Shown here one piece after another: positions 55,799-64,000 of a stretch of DNA of 64,000 nucleotides. A program made the position numbers and the translations under genes. The DNA is from Rhizobium metallidurans. GTDB taxonomy: Bacteria > Pseudomonadota > Alphaproteobacteria > Rhizobiales > Rhizobiaceae. The notes beneath the pieces were generated by a model. It was not told the origin of the DNA. It worked only from the letters and a program-made list of their open reading frames with translations, and did not search any database. The stretch is taken from NCBI RefSeq assembly GCF_014196505.1, contig NZ_JACIDW010000002.1:372001-436000 (forward strand). Reading direction: 5' to 3'. Within the stretch, counting starts at the first letter, position 1. The number at the start of each line of letters is the position of its first letter.

Positions 55799-56707
55799 TC
55801 AGCGCCCTTTTTGCGGCTCCGCCTTTATGAAGTCGACGAAGGCGCGCAAGGCCGCCGGCATGTGGCGGCGGCTGGCGTAATAGAGAAAGGGTCCGGAGAA
55901 TTCCGTCACCCACTCCTCCAGAATGAGCTGCAGCCGCCCGGCCTCGACTTCGGGCATCAGCAACTCCTCGAAGGTGCGCATGACGCCGAGACCGGCGACG
56001 GCCGCGCCAACCTCGATCTCGATCGCATTGGCCGACACCTGCCCCGTCGGCGTGATCATCAGCGTCTCGCCATTCCGGTCGAATTCCCACGGCGTCGCGC
56101 TCGTGCCGCTCAGGAACCGGTGGATGATGCAATCGTGGTCGATGAGATCGCGCGGATGCCGCGGCATTCCGCGACGCTCGAGGTAATCGGGCGACGCGGC
56201 CGTCACATAGCGCTGCCGCCGCGGACCGATCGGCACCGCGATCATGTCGCGCTCCAGCCGCTCGTCGTAGCGAATGCCGGCATCGTAGCCGGCGGCCAGA
56301 ACGTCGATGAAGCTGTCCTCGGCGATCACCTCGATCCGCACCTTCGGATGGGCCGTCAGGAAGCGGTTGACGATACCGGGCAGGAAGGTGCGCGCCACGA
56401 TCGTCGGCACGTTGAGCCTGAGCGTGCCCGAAGGTCCGTCGCGGAAACTGTCGAGCTGTCCGAGCGCCGACGCCACCTCGCCCAACGCCGGCGCCAGTCT
56501 CTCGAGCAGCCGCTGCCCTGCCTCCGTCGGCGTCACGCTGCGCGTCGTCCGGTTGAGAAGCCGGACCCCCAGCCGCTCCTCCAGCCGTCTCAGCGAATCG
56601 CTGAGCGACGAGGCCGAAACGCCGCGCTTGCGCGCCGCCGCGCGAAAGCTGCGCTCCCTGGCGATCGCCGTGAAGGCGTCGAGCTCGCTGAGCGGAAGAT
56701 CATCCAT
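55799..56707 (-). CDS. LysR-family transcriptional regulator
   Basis: This 302-residue regulator starts MDDLPLSELDAFTAIARERSFRAAARKRGVSASSLSDSLRRLEERLGVRLLNRTTRSVTPTEAG, the usual LysR HTH, followed by the substrate-binding domain (about residues 90-295). It belongs to the large subgroup of LysR proteins that control oxidoreductase or efflux genes. The Tet-type exporter downstream is the most likely target by position, but the genes are not divergent. The inducer is unknown. Confidence 0.88.
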   Translation of the reverse strand: MDDLPLSELDAFTAIARERSFRAAARKRGVSASSLSDSLRRLEERLGVRLLNRTTRSVTPTEAGQRLLERLAPALGEVASALGQLDSFRDGPSGTLRLNVPTIVARTFLPGIVNRFLTAHPKVRIEVIAEDSFIDVLAAGYDAGIRYDERLERDMIAVPIGPRRQRYVTAASPDYLERRGMPRHPRDLIDHDCIIHRFLSGTSATPWEFDRNGETLMITPTGQVSANAIEIEVGAAVAGLGVMRTFEELLMPEVEAGRLQLILEEWVTEFSGPFLYYASRRHMPAALRAFVDFIKAEPQKGR

Positions 56708-56802
56708 TGTTCATTATCCCGCACGATGGGTTCGCATTGAGCCGAACCATCGCACAACGGCGCGCGAGACGAAAGGCGTGGGACCGGGCCGGCAGATATC
56801 CG

Positions 56803-57720
56803 TCAGACGGGACCGGAGAAAGTGTCGCACGCCTGAAGCTGGCCGCTGTCGAAGCCGCGCTGGAACCACTTCATGCGCTGCGCCGAGGTGCCGTGGTTGA
56901 AGCTTTCAGGCACGACATAGCCCTGGCTGCGCTTCTGCAGCGTATCGTCGCCGATCTGCTGCGCGGCGTTCAACGCCTCCTCGAGGTCGCCGGCTTCCAA
57001 TATGCCCTTCTGCTGGGTGAACTTGCCCCAGATACCGGCGTAGCAATCGGCCTGCAGTTCCACGCGCACCGACATCTTGTTGGCATCGGCCTCGCTCATG
57101 CGCTGCCGCGCCTCGTTGAACTTGGGCAGGATGCCGAGCAGGTTCTGCACATGATGGCCCACCTCGTGCGACACGACATAGGCCTCGGCGAAATCGCCGG
57201 ATGCGCCGAACTTGCGGCTGAGTTCGTTGAAGAAGGCCGTATCGAGATAGACCTTGCGGTCGCTCGGGCAGTAGAACGGTCCGGTCGCGGCCGACGCGAA
57301 GCCGCAGCCCGATTGCGTCTGCCCGGAAAACAGAACGAGACGCGGCTCCTCGTAATTGCTGCCCATCGACTGGAAGATGCCGTTCCAGGTATCCTCCGTC
57401 TCGGCGAGCACGGTCCGCACGAAGGCGGTCATCTCGTCGTTGGCGGGCGCCTGGCCGCCGCTGGACTGGCTCTGCTCGTAGCCAGGCCCGCTGGACGTGC
57501 CGCCATCCATCACCTGCAGCAGATCGATGCCCATGGCCTTGAAAATCAGATAGAGCACGACGAGGAAGATGATGGTGCCGATGCTGAGCCCGCCGCCGCG
57601 CCGGCCCATGCCGCCGCCGGACGGGAAGCTGAAGCCGCCCCCTCTTCCAAGGCCCCCCATGGAAGGATCACCGCGACGATCCTCGATATTATCGGACTGA
57701 CGCCGGCCTTTCCATTCCAT
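56803..57720 (-). CDS. YpfJ-type neutral zinc metallopeptidase
   Basis: This 305-residue protein of the PF04228 family has a glycine-rich N-terminus (GGLGRGGGFSFPSGGGMGRRGG), one membrane helix (LSIGTIIFLVVLYLIFKAMGI) and a periplasmic protease-like domain. The zinc motif is SHEVGHHVQN, and FYCPSDRKVYLDTAFFNEL and ELQADCYAGIWG are also family signatures. The substrate is unknown. The start is supported by GGGGAG six bases upstream. It is monocistronic. Confidence 0.9.
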   Translation of the reverse strand: MEWKGRRQSDNIEDRRGDPSMGGLGRGGGFSFPSGGGMGRRGGGLSIGTIIFLVVLYLIFKAMGIDLLQVMDGGTSSGPGYEQSQSSGGQAPANDEMTAFVRTVLAETEDTWNGIFQSMGSNYEEPRLVLFSGQTQSGCGFASAATGPFYCPSDRKVYLDTAFFNELSRKFGASGDFAEAYVVSHEVGHHVQNLLGILPKFNEARQRMSEADANKMSVRVELQADCYAGIWGKFTQQKGILEAGDLEEALNAAQQIGDDTLQKRSQGYVVPESFNHGTSAQRMKWFQRGFDSGQLQACDTFSGPV

Positions 57721-57893
57721 GTTGATCTCCCCGCAGAGGCTGCTTTCTCTCTCATCCCTTATATATCCGGGGAAACGGGAAATTCCAGCCGATTTCAGCC
57801 ACGCTCACGCGCCTTCGCGGCCGCGACAGGCGCTTGACGCGCGCCTTGCTTTCGCTCCTTCTGCAAGAGGGAGATATCGGAGGAGAATTGGGC

Positions 57894-58922
57894 ATGAAGG
57901 CAGTGCGGCTGGAAGCAATCGGGAAACTCTCGCTCGGAGAGGTTGGGAAGCCCAGCCCCGGTCCGGGCGAGCTGCTTGTCCGCGTCGCGGCCTGCGGCAT
58001 CTGCGGTACCGACAGGCACCTGCTTCACGGCGAATTCCCATCCAGACCACCCGTCACGCTCGGCCACGAATTCACCGGCGTCATCGAGGAGATCGGCCCC
58101 GCCGTCAGCGGTTTTCGGAAGGGCATGCGCATCACCGGCGACCCGAACATCGCCTGCGGCCAATGCGACCAGTGCCAGCGCGGCCGCGTCAATCTCTGCC
58201 GCAACCTCCAGGCAATCGGCATCAGCCGCGACGGCGGCTTCGCGGAGTATGTGATCGTCCCGCAAAAACAGGCCTTCGCGCTGCCAGATGATATCGATCC
58301 CGTCCACGGCGCCTTCTGCGAACCGCTCGCCTGCTGCCTGCATGGCGTCGATCTGGCCGAGATTAGGACCGGCTCGTCTGTGGTTGTATTGGGCGGCGGC
58401 GTCATCGGGCTGCTGGTCGTGCAACTCGCGCGCCTTGCCGGCGCCACCCACGTGGTGCTTATCACCCGCAACGCCGACAAGCGGCGGCTGGCCGAAAGCC
58501 TCGGCGCCACAGCAACCGCCGACCCCACGGACGGCGACATCATCAAACACATCACCGCGCCGGATGGTTTGCTGCCGGGCGGCGCCGATGTGGTCATCGA
58601 ATGCGCCGGCGTCGCCGAGACCGTCGAGCAGGCGCCTGCCCTTACCCGTCATGGCGGCACGGTCGTGATTCTCGGCGTCATGCCGCAAGGCGCGAAAGTG
58701 TCGATCGAGCCCTTCGACCTGCTGTTTCGCGAAATCAGACTGATTGGCTCCTTCATCAACCCCTTCACCCACAGGCGCGCCGCCGACCTGATCGCATCGG
58801 GCGCGATCAAGGTCGAGCCGCTGATCTCGCGCCGCATCGGGCTTGCCGAAGCGGTGGAAGCGATCGGCAATCCGGCCCGTCCCGGCGAGATTCGCGCCCT
58901 CGTTTTGCCGGGTCTTGGCTAG
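57894..58922 (+). CDS. Zinc-dependent medium-chain alcohol/polyol dehydrogenase
   Basis: This 342-residue MDR enzyme has catalytic zinc ligands in ACGICGTDRHLLHGEFP and GHEFTG, structural zinc cysteines CGQCDQCQRGRVNLC and the NAD-binding VVLGGGVIGLLVVQLARLAG. The form is that of sorbitol/threonine-type or sugar-acid dehydrogenases; I cannot name the substrate. The start at 57894 follows GGAGGAG by eight bases. It lies alone between ypfJ (divergent) and carB (same strand). Confidence 0.85.
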   Translation: MKAVRLEAIGKLSLGEVGKPSPGPGELLVRVAACGICGTDRHLLHGEFPSRPPVTLGHEFTGVIEEIGPAVSGFRKGMRITGDPNIACGQCDQCQRGRVNLCRNLQAIGISRDGGFAEYVIVPQKQAFALPDDIDPVHGAFCEPLACCLHGVDLAEIRTGSSVVVLGGGVIGLLVVQLARLAGATHVVLITRNADKRRLAESLGATATADPTDGDIIKHITAPDGLLPGGADVVIECAGVAETVEQAPALTRHGGTVVILGVMPQGAKVSIEPFDLLFREIRLIGSFINPFTHRRAADLIASGAIKVEPLISRRIGLAEAVEAIGNPARPGEIRALVLPGLG

Positions 58923-59084
58923 CCCCTTCCGATTCCTGTCGATTCCGTAAATTATGGGGTTCCGTTCACGGATACATTTGCCTATAAGCCGCTTCTAGCC
59001 TGAAAAGACCATCATATGCGCGACCCGGCCGGTGCCTCCCACCCTGGCCGGCTTTCTGCGCAGCTAGGAAACGGAAAAAAGCCC

Positions 59085-62000
59085 ATGCCGAAGCGCCAAG
59101 ACATCAAATCGATCCTCATCATCGGCGCAGGACCGATCGTCATTGGCCAGGCATGCGAATTCGACTACTCCGGCACACAGGCCTGCAAGGCGCTGAAGGA
59201 GGAAGGCTACCGCGTCATCCTCGTCAACTCCAACCCGGCCACGATCATGACCGACCCGGGTCTCGCCGACGCGACCTATGTCGAGCCGATCACCCCCGAA
59301 GTCGTCGCCAAGATCATCGCCAAGGAGCGCCCCGACGCGCTGCTGCCGACCATGGGCGGTCAGACCGCGCTCAACACCGCGCTGTCCTTGAAGCGCATGG
59401 GCGTTCTCGACCGCTACAACGTCGAGATGATCGGCGCCAAGCCGGCCGCCATCGACATGGCCGAAGACCGCGCCCTGTTCCGCGAAGCCATGGACCGCAT
59501 CGGCCTCGAAACCCCGCGCTCGATGCTCGCCAACGCCACCGACATCAAGGATGCCGACCGCAAGACGCATGAAGCCGAGCGCAACAAGCTGAAGGAAAGC
59601 CTCTCCGGCGCCGAGCTCGACAAGGCGCTCGACGAGCTGGAAAACCAGTGGAACCTCGGCGAGACCGATCGCAAGCAGCGCTACATCAGCCACGCCATGG
59701 CGATTGCCGCCCAGGCGGTCGACGTCGTCGGTCTGCCCGCCATCATCCGCCCCTCCTTCACCATGGGCGGCACCGGCGGCGGCATCGCCTATAACCGCTC
59801 GGAGTTCTTCGAAATCATCGGCGGCGGCCTCGATGCCTCGCCGACCACCGAAGTGCTGATCGAAGAATCGGTTCTCGGCTGGAAGGAATATGAAATGGAA
59901 GTCGTCCGCGACAAGGCGGACAACTGTATCATCATCTGCTCGATCGAAAACATCGACCCGATGGGCGTCCACACGGGCGACTCGATCACCGTCGCGCCGG
60001 CTCTGACGCTGACCGACAAGGAATACCAGATGATGCGCAATGCCTCGATCGCGGTTCTGCGCGAGATCGGCGTTGAAACCGGCGGCTCGAACGTCCAGTT
60101 CGCCGTCAACCCGAAGGACGGCCGCCTCGTCGTCATCGAAATGAACCCGCGCGTCTCACGCTCCTCGGCTCTGGCCTCCAAGGCCACCGGCTTCCCGATC
60201 GCCAAGGTCGCCGCCAAGCTCGCCATCGGCTACACGCTCGACGAACTCGACAACGACATCACCGGCGGCGCGACGCCCGCCTCGTTCGAACCGTCGATCG
60301 ACTACGTCGTCACCAAGATCCCGCGTTTCGCCTTCGAGAAGTTCCCGGGCGCCTCGCCGGTTCTGACGACCGCCATGAAGTCGGTCGGTGAAGTCATGGC
60401 CATTGGCCGCACCTTCGCCGAATCGCTGCAGAAGGCGCTGCGCGGTCTGGAAACCGGCCTCACCGGCCTCGACGAAATCGAAATCCCCGGCATCGAGGAA
60501 GGCGAAGGCAGCCAAAACGCCATTCGCGCCGCCATCGGCACGCCGACGCCGGATCGCTTGCGCATGGTCGCCCAGGCGCTACGCATGGGCATGAGCCCCG
60601 AGGAAGTGCACGAAGGCTGCAAGATCGACCCGTGGTTCATCGCCCAGTTCAAGGCGATCATCGACATGGAAGCCCGTGTTCGCGAACACGGCCTGCCCAC
60701 CGACGCCGCAAACCTGCGTACGCTGAAGGCCATGGGCTTCTCCGACGCCCGCCTCGCGACGCTGTCGGGCAAGCGCCCGAAGGAAGTGGCCGAGCTGCGC
60801 AATTCGCTGAATGTCCGCCCGGTCTTCAAGCGCATCGACACCTGCGCGGCCGAATTCGCCTCCCCCACCGCCTACATGTATTCGAGCTACGAGACGCCCT
60901 TTGTCGGCGTCGCCCGCTCGGAAGCCGAGATATCCGACCGCAAGAAGGTCGTCATCCTCGGCGGCGGTCCGAACCGTATCGGCCAGGGCATCGAGTTCGA
61001 CTATTGCTGCTGCCATGCCGCGTTCGCTCTTCGCGACGCCGGCTATGAAGCCATCATGATCAACTGCAACCCGGAAACGGTCTCGACCGACTACGACACC
61101 TCCGATCGCCTCTACTTCGAGCCGCTGACGGCCGAAGACGTGATCGAAATCCTGCGCGCTGAGCAGGAGAAGGGCGAAGTCGTCGGCGTCATCGTGCAGT
61201 TTGGCGGCCAGACCCCGCTCAAGCTCGCCGAAGCGCTTGAGAAGAACGGTATCCCGATCCTCGGCACCGCGCCTGATATGATCGACCTTGCCGAAGACCG
61301 CGACCGCTTCCAGAAGCTGCTGATCAAGCTCGACCTGACGCAGCCGAACAACGGTATCGCCTACTCGGTCGAACAGGCCCGCCTGGTCGCCACCGAGATC
61401 GGCTTCCCGCTGGTCGTTCGCCCGTCCTACGTTCTGGGTGGCCGCGCCATGCAGATCATCCACAATGAGAGCATGCTGCAGACCTACCTGCTCGACACCG
61501 TTCCGGAGCTGGTGCCCGAGGACATCAAGCAGCGCTACCCGAACGACAAGACCGGCCAGATCAACACCCTGCTCGGCAAGAACCCGCTGCTCTTCGACAG
61601 CTACCTGTCGAACGCCATCGAAGTCGACGTCGACTGCCTCTCCGACGGCAAGGACGCCTTCATCGCCGGCATCATGGAGCACATCGAGGAAGCCGGCATT
61701 CACTCCGGCGACTCGGCTTGCTCGCTGCCCCCGCGCACCCTCTCGCCGGAGATGATCGACGAGCTCGAGCGTCAGGCGAAGTCGATGGCCAAGTCCCTCA
61801 ACGTCGTCGGCCTGATGAACGTCCAGTTCGCCATCAAGGACGGCACCGTCTACGTGCTCGAAGTGAACCCGCGCGCCTCGCGTACCGTTCCCTTCGTGGC
61901 TAAGACCATCGGCGCCCCGATCGCCAAGATCGCCGCCCGCGCCATGGCCGGCGAAAAGCTCGATCCGCTGTTTGCCGCCTATGGCGAAAAGCCGGACCCG

Positions 62001-62573
62001 CGCAACCTGAAGCACATCGCCGTCAAGGAAGCCGTCTTCCCGTTCGCCCGCTTCCCCGGCGTCGACACGCTGCTCGGCCCGGAAATGCGCTCGACCGGTG
62101 AAGTCATCGGCCTCGACACCGATTTCGCGCTGGCCTTCGCCAAGTCGCAGCTCGGCGCCAGCGTCGAGCTGCCGCGTGACGGAACGGTCTTCGTATCGGT
62201 ACGCGACGACGACAAGCCGCGCGTGCTTCCCGCGATCCGCATGCTGGTCGAACAGGGCTTCAAGGTTCTGGCCACCGGCGGCACCGCCCGCTTCCTCGCC
62301 GAAAACGGCATCGAGGCCGTGAAGATCAACAAGGTGCTCGAGGGCCGTCCGCACATCGAGGACGCCATCCGCAACCGTCAGGTCCAGCTGGTCATCAACA
62401 CGACCGATAGCAACAAGGCGATCTCCGACTCCAAGTCGCTGCGCCGCGCCACGCTGATGCAGAAGGTGCCCTACTACACCACCATGGCCGGCGCCGAGGC
62501 AGCCGCCCAGGCAATCAAGGCGCTGAAGGCCGGCAACCTCGAGGTTCGCCCGCTGCAGAGCTACTTCGCCTGA
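59085..62573 (+). CDS. carB: Carbamoyl-phosphate synthase large subunit
   Basis: This 1162-residue synthetase makes carbamoyl phosphate from bicarbonate, two ATP and ammonia from CarA. Both ATP-grasp halves are present; each begins with a nucleotide-binding signature ([21 protein letters not shown] and [21 protein letters not shown]), and [13 protein letters not shown] belongs to the first. The C-terminal allosteric domain (about residues 1010-1162) has [26 protein letters not shown]. It is slightly longer than the E. coli enzyme (1073), with an extra helical insert near residues 160-200 typical of alphaproteobacteria. A GC hairpin (59032-59053) lies in the leader. Confidence 0.97.
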   Translation: MPKRQDIKSILIIGAGPIVIGQACEFDYSGTQACKALKEEGYRVILVNSNPATIMTDPGLADATYVEPITPEVVAKIIAKERPDALLPTMGGQTALNTALSLKRMGVLDRYNVEMIGAKPAAIDMAEDRALFREAMDRIGLETPRSMLANATDIKDADRKTHEAERNKLKESLSGAELDKALDELENQWNLGETDRKQRYISHAMAIAAQAVDVVGLPAIIRPSFTMGGTGGGIAYNRSEFFEIIGGGLDASPTTEVLIEESVLGWKEYEMEVVRDKADNCIIICSIENIDPMGVHTGDSITVAPALTLTDKEYQMMRNASIAVLREIGVETGGSNVQFAVNPKDGRLVVIEMNPRVSRSSALASKATGFPIAKVAAKLAIGYTLDELDNDITGGATPASFEPSIDYVVTKIPRFAFEKFPGASPVLTTAMKSVGEVMAIGRTFAESLQKALRGLETGLTGLDEIEIPGIEEGEGSQNAIRAAIGTPTPDRLRMVAQALRMGMSPEEVHEGCKIDPWFIAQFKAIIDMEARVREHGLPTDAANLRTLKAMGFSDARLATLSGKRPKEVAELRNSLNVRPVFKRIDTCAAEFASPTAYMYSSYETPFVGVARSEAEISDRKKVVILGGGPNRIGQGIEFDYCCCHAAFALRDAGYEAIMINCNPETVSTDYDTSDRLYFEPLTAEDVIEILRAEQEKGEVVGVIVQFGGQTPLKLAEALEKNGIPILGTAPDMIDLAEDRDRFQKLLIKLDLTQPNNGIAYSVEQARLVATEIGFPLVVRPSYVLGGRAMQIIHNESMLQTYLLDTVPELVPEDIKQRYPNDKTGQINTLLGKNPLLFDSYLSNAIEVDVDCLSDGKDAFIAGIMEHIEEAGIHSGDSACSLPPRTLSPEMIDELERQAKSMAKSLNVVGLMNVQFAIKDGTVYVLEVNPRASRTVPFVAKTIGAPIAKIAARAMAGEKLDPLFAAYGEKPDPRNLKHIAVKEAVFPFARFPGVDTLLGPEMRSTGEVIGLDTDFALAFAKSQLGASVELPRDGTVFVSVRDDDKPRVLPAIRMLVEQGFKVLATGGTARFLAENGIEAVKINKVLEGRPHIEDAIRNRQVQLVINTTDSNKAISDSKSLRRATLMQKVPYYTTMAGAEAAAQAIKALKAGNLEVRPLQSYFA

Positions 62574-62580
62574 TAGATCA

Positions 62581-62613
62581 AAGCCGGCCGTGAGCACTCA
62601 CGACCGGCTTTTT
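62581..62613 (+). terminator. Intrinsic terminator of carB
   Basis: A long stem (AAGCCGG-CGTGA paired with TCACG-CCGGCTT) ends in TTTTT, 8 bases after the carB stop. Confidence 0.92.
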
Positions 62614-62633
62614 GCCGCGTAGCGGCCAACGCG

Positions 62634-62723
62634 ACGACACGCCGAAGTGTCGCAAAACGCGACAATCCACCTGAGATTTCAAACCCTTTGCGATCATGTT
62701 ACGATATCCCCTCACGTGAGGGG
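62634..62723. promoter_or_regulatory. Cluster of inverted repeats before the DUF2235 gene
   Basis: Three repeats occur in 90 bases: CGACAC/GTGTCG with a 6-base spacer (about 62635-62652), TGTCGC-N5-GCGACA (62648-62664), and the perfect 16-bp palindrome CCCCTCACGTGAGGGG (62708-62723). The last contains the ribosome site GAGGGG, five bases before the ATG, so it can be an operator or a translation-blocking hairpin. A TACGATAT -10-like sequence overlaps it. Confidence 0.55.
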
Positions 62724-62728
62724 CATCG

Positions 62729-64000
62729 ATGGGCAAGAATATCGTCATTCTGTTCGATGGCACGTCGAACGAAATCTCCGCCGACCGAACCAATATTCTC
62801 AGGCTCTTCGGTGTTCTCGACCGCAGCGACAAACAGATCGTCTATTACGATCCCGGCGTCGGCACCTTCGGCGCCGCCAATGCCTGGTCCAACGCATACC
62901 GCAAGACGGTCGAACTCTGGGGCCTGGCAACCGGCTGGGGCCTCGACCAGAACGTCAAGGAGGCCTACCGCTTCCTCGTCGACAATTACGAGCCCGGCGA
63001 ACCGGGCGACGATCAGGAATACCGGGACCGCGACAACATCTACATCTTCGGCTTCAGCCGCGGTGCCTATACGGCACGGGTGCTGGCAGGCTTCGTCCAT
63101 TCGCTCGGGCTGATGAGCAAGTACCACGTCAACCTGATCGACTACGCCTACAACACCTACAAGGGCATCTCCGAAAGCGAGCAGCAGCAGGGCGGAGCGG
63201 ATGCCGCCGATGTCGATTGGGACGCGCCCTCGGCCTTCAAGACCATGCGCCTCTACGAACGCACGCTGAAGACCGACCGCCCGCCGATCAAGCTGCTCGG
63301 TCTCTTCGATACCGTGTCCTCGGTCATCGTCTGGGGCAAATGGCGCCCGCAATTCCTGACGCTTCCCTTCACCGATCGCAATCCGAGCGTCGAAGTGGTA
63401 CGCCACGCGCTCGCCATCGATGAGCGGCGAACCACGTTCAACCCACTGCCATGGCGACAAGAGCAGGACTATTGGGGCGGCCCCTTCAAGCCACCCGCCC
63501 CGGCCCTGCAGGATATGAAGGAAGTCTGGTTCTCCGGCGTCCACGGCGATATCGGCGGCGGCTATCCGGAAACGGAGAGCGCCGCGATCAAGATACCGCT
63601 CGCCTGGATGATCGCCGAGACCAGGGCAATCGGGCTTAGTTACGACGAGGACGCGGTAAACCAACTCGTCGACGGCAGCAGCCAGACGAAGAGCTACGTC
63701 CGACCGACCCCGACAGCACCGCTGCACGACTCGATGAACTGGGCATGGAAACTGCTCGAATATGTGCCTCGGCGCGTGCCGATCACCTCCTGGCGCAAGC
63801 TCGGCGACACGACACGCATCTACCTGCCGCTCTCGGATCGCCGCCTCATCCCCGAAGGAGCTCGGCTGCACCAGTCCGTCATCGACCGACTGTCATCGAC
63901 GATGGCGCCGCCCTATGCTCCGCCGAACCTGCCGCGACAATTCGTGACGGAGCCCTGGAGCAACGACAGCCAGACGCCATCGGCCGATCCGGCGCTCTCT
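62729..64000 (+). CDS. DUF2235 domain hydrolase (Tle1/phospholipase-like), partial
   Basis: The gene runs off the window; 424 codons are visible with no stop. The start reads MGKNIVILFDGTSNEISADRTNILRLFGVLD, the classic DUF2235 opening, and YIFGFSRGAYTARVLAGFVHSLGL holds the GxSxG nucleophile elbow of alpha/beta hydrolases. KLLGLFDTVSSVI, HALAIDERRTTF and WFSGVHGDIGGGYPE complete the fold, with the catalytic Asp and His candidates. The domain occurs in type VI secretion Tle1 effectors and in stand-alone hydrolases. No secretion genes are visible here, so a stand-alone enzyme is more likely. The palindrome before the ATG suggests tight control. Confidence 0.88.
   Translation, partial: MGKNIVILFDGTSNEISADRTNILRLFGVLDRSDKQIVYYDPGVGTFGAANAWSNAYRKTVELWGLATGWGLDQNVKEAYRFLVDNYEPGEPGDDQEYRDRDNIYIFGFSRGAYTARVLAGFVHSLGLMSKYHVNLIDYAYNTYKGISESEQQQGGADAADVDWDAPSAFKTMRLYERTLKTDRPPIKLLGLFDTVSSVIVWGKWRPQFLTLPFTDRNPSVEVVRHALAIDERRTTFNPLPWRQEQDYWGGPFKPPAPALQDMKEVWFSGVHGDIGGGYPETESAAIKIPLAWMIAETRAIGLSYDEDAVNQLVDGSSQTKSYVRPTPTAPLHDSMNWAWKLLEYVPRRVPITSWRKLGDTTRIYLPLSDRRLIPEGARLHQSVIDRLSSTMAPPYAPPNLPRQFVTEPWSNDSQTPSADPALS

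Noticed and set aside
60579..62597. A 672-codon minus-strand frame opposite carB
   Set aside because: CarB on the plus strand has all expected ATP-grasp motifs; this is a shadow.

Overview
The window is chromosomal DNA of an alphaproteobacterium, most likely a member of the Rhizobiaceae (Rhizobium, Agrobacterium, Ensifer or Shinella type). Three things point there: high GC with long antisense shadow frames, the rhizobial trehalose operon thuEFGKAB with its LacI-type regulator, and FnrN, a RopA-type porin and RIME-like palindromic repeats. It holds no rRNA, recognisable tRNA, prophage, CRISPR array or intact insertion sequence. Most of it is ordinary core and metabolic genome with good regulatory detail.

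Region by region. 0.2-4.1 kb: an AcoR-like GAF/Fis regulator, an aldehyde dehydrogenase and its usual DUF779 partner. A 268-bp MITE-like element lies between regulator and dehydrogenase and sits exactly in the regulator's stop codon. 4.2-12 kb: a possible small RNA, then the divergent thuR / thuEFGKAB locus for uptake and 3-keto oxidation of trehalose-type disaccharides. 12-18.3 kb: an MFS transporter under a TPP riboswitch, small enzymes, a DUF1003 protein and a diguanylate cyclase. 18.5-28 kb: a low-oxygen island with fnrN, hemN, a GbsR/MarR-type regulator and cydDCABX. Two perfect FNR boxes and a 26-bp palindrome over a good promoter suggest FnrN control plus local autoregulation.

28-38 kb: free methionine sulfoxide reductase, an EamA exporter, two paralogous small secreted proteins, YjbQ, DUF1428, a LysR regulator, the porin, DUF427, an APH(3')-type kinase, a tiny 53-residue gene and a proline/glutamate-rich DUF930 envelope protein. 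38-50 kb: a dispersed version of the macromolecular-synthesis cluster (rpoD ... recQ-dnaG ... yqeY), interrupted by a kbl-tdh-GFA operon and a vapBC pair. 50-64 kb: carA and carB, separated by an acyltransferase, MATE and Tet-type efflux pumps, a LysR regulator, a YpfJ-type metallopeptidase and a zinc alcohol dehydrogenase. The window ends inside a DUF2235 hydrolase gene.

The points I would look at first are the riboswitch-controlled MFS gene, the regulation of the cyd operon, the MITE in a stop codon, the possible small RNA near 4.2 kb, and the palindromes over the start of the DUF2235 gene. All functions are inferred from reading the sequence; no database search was run.
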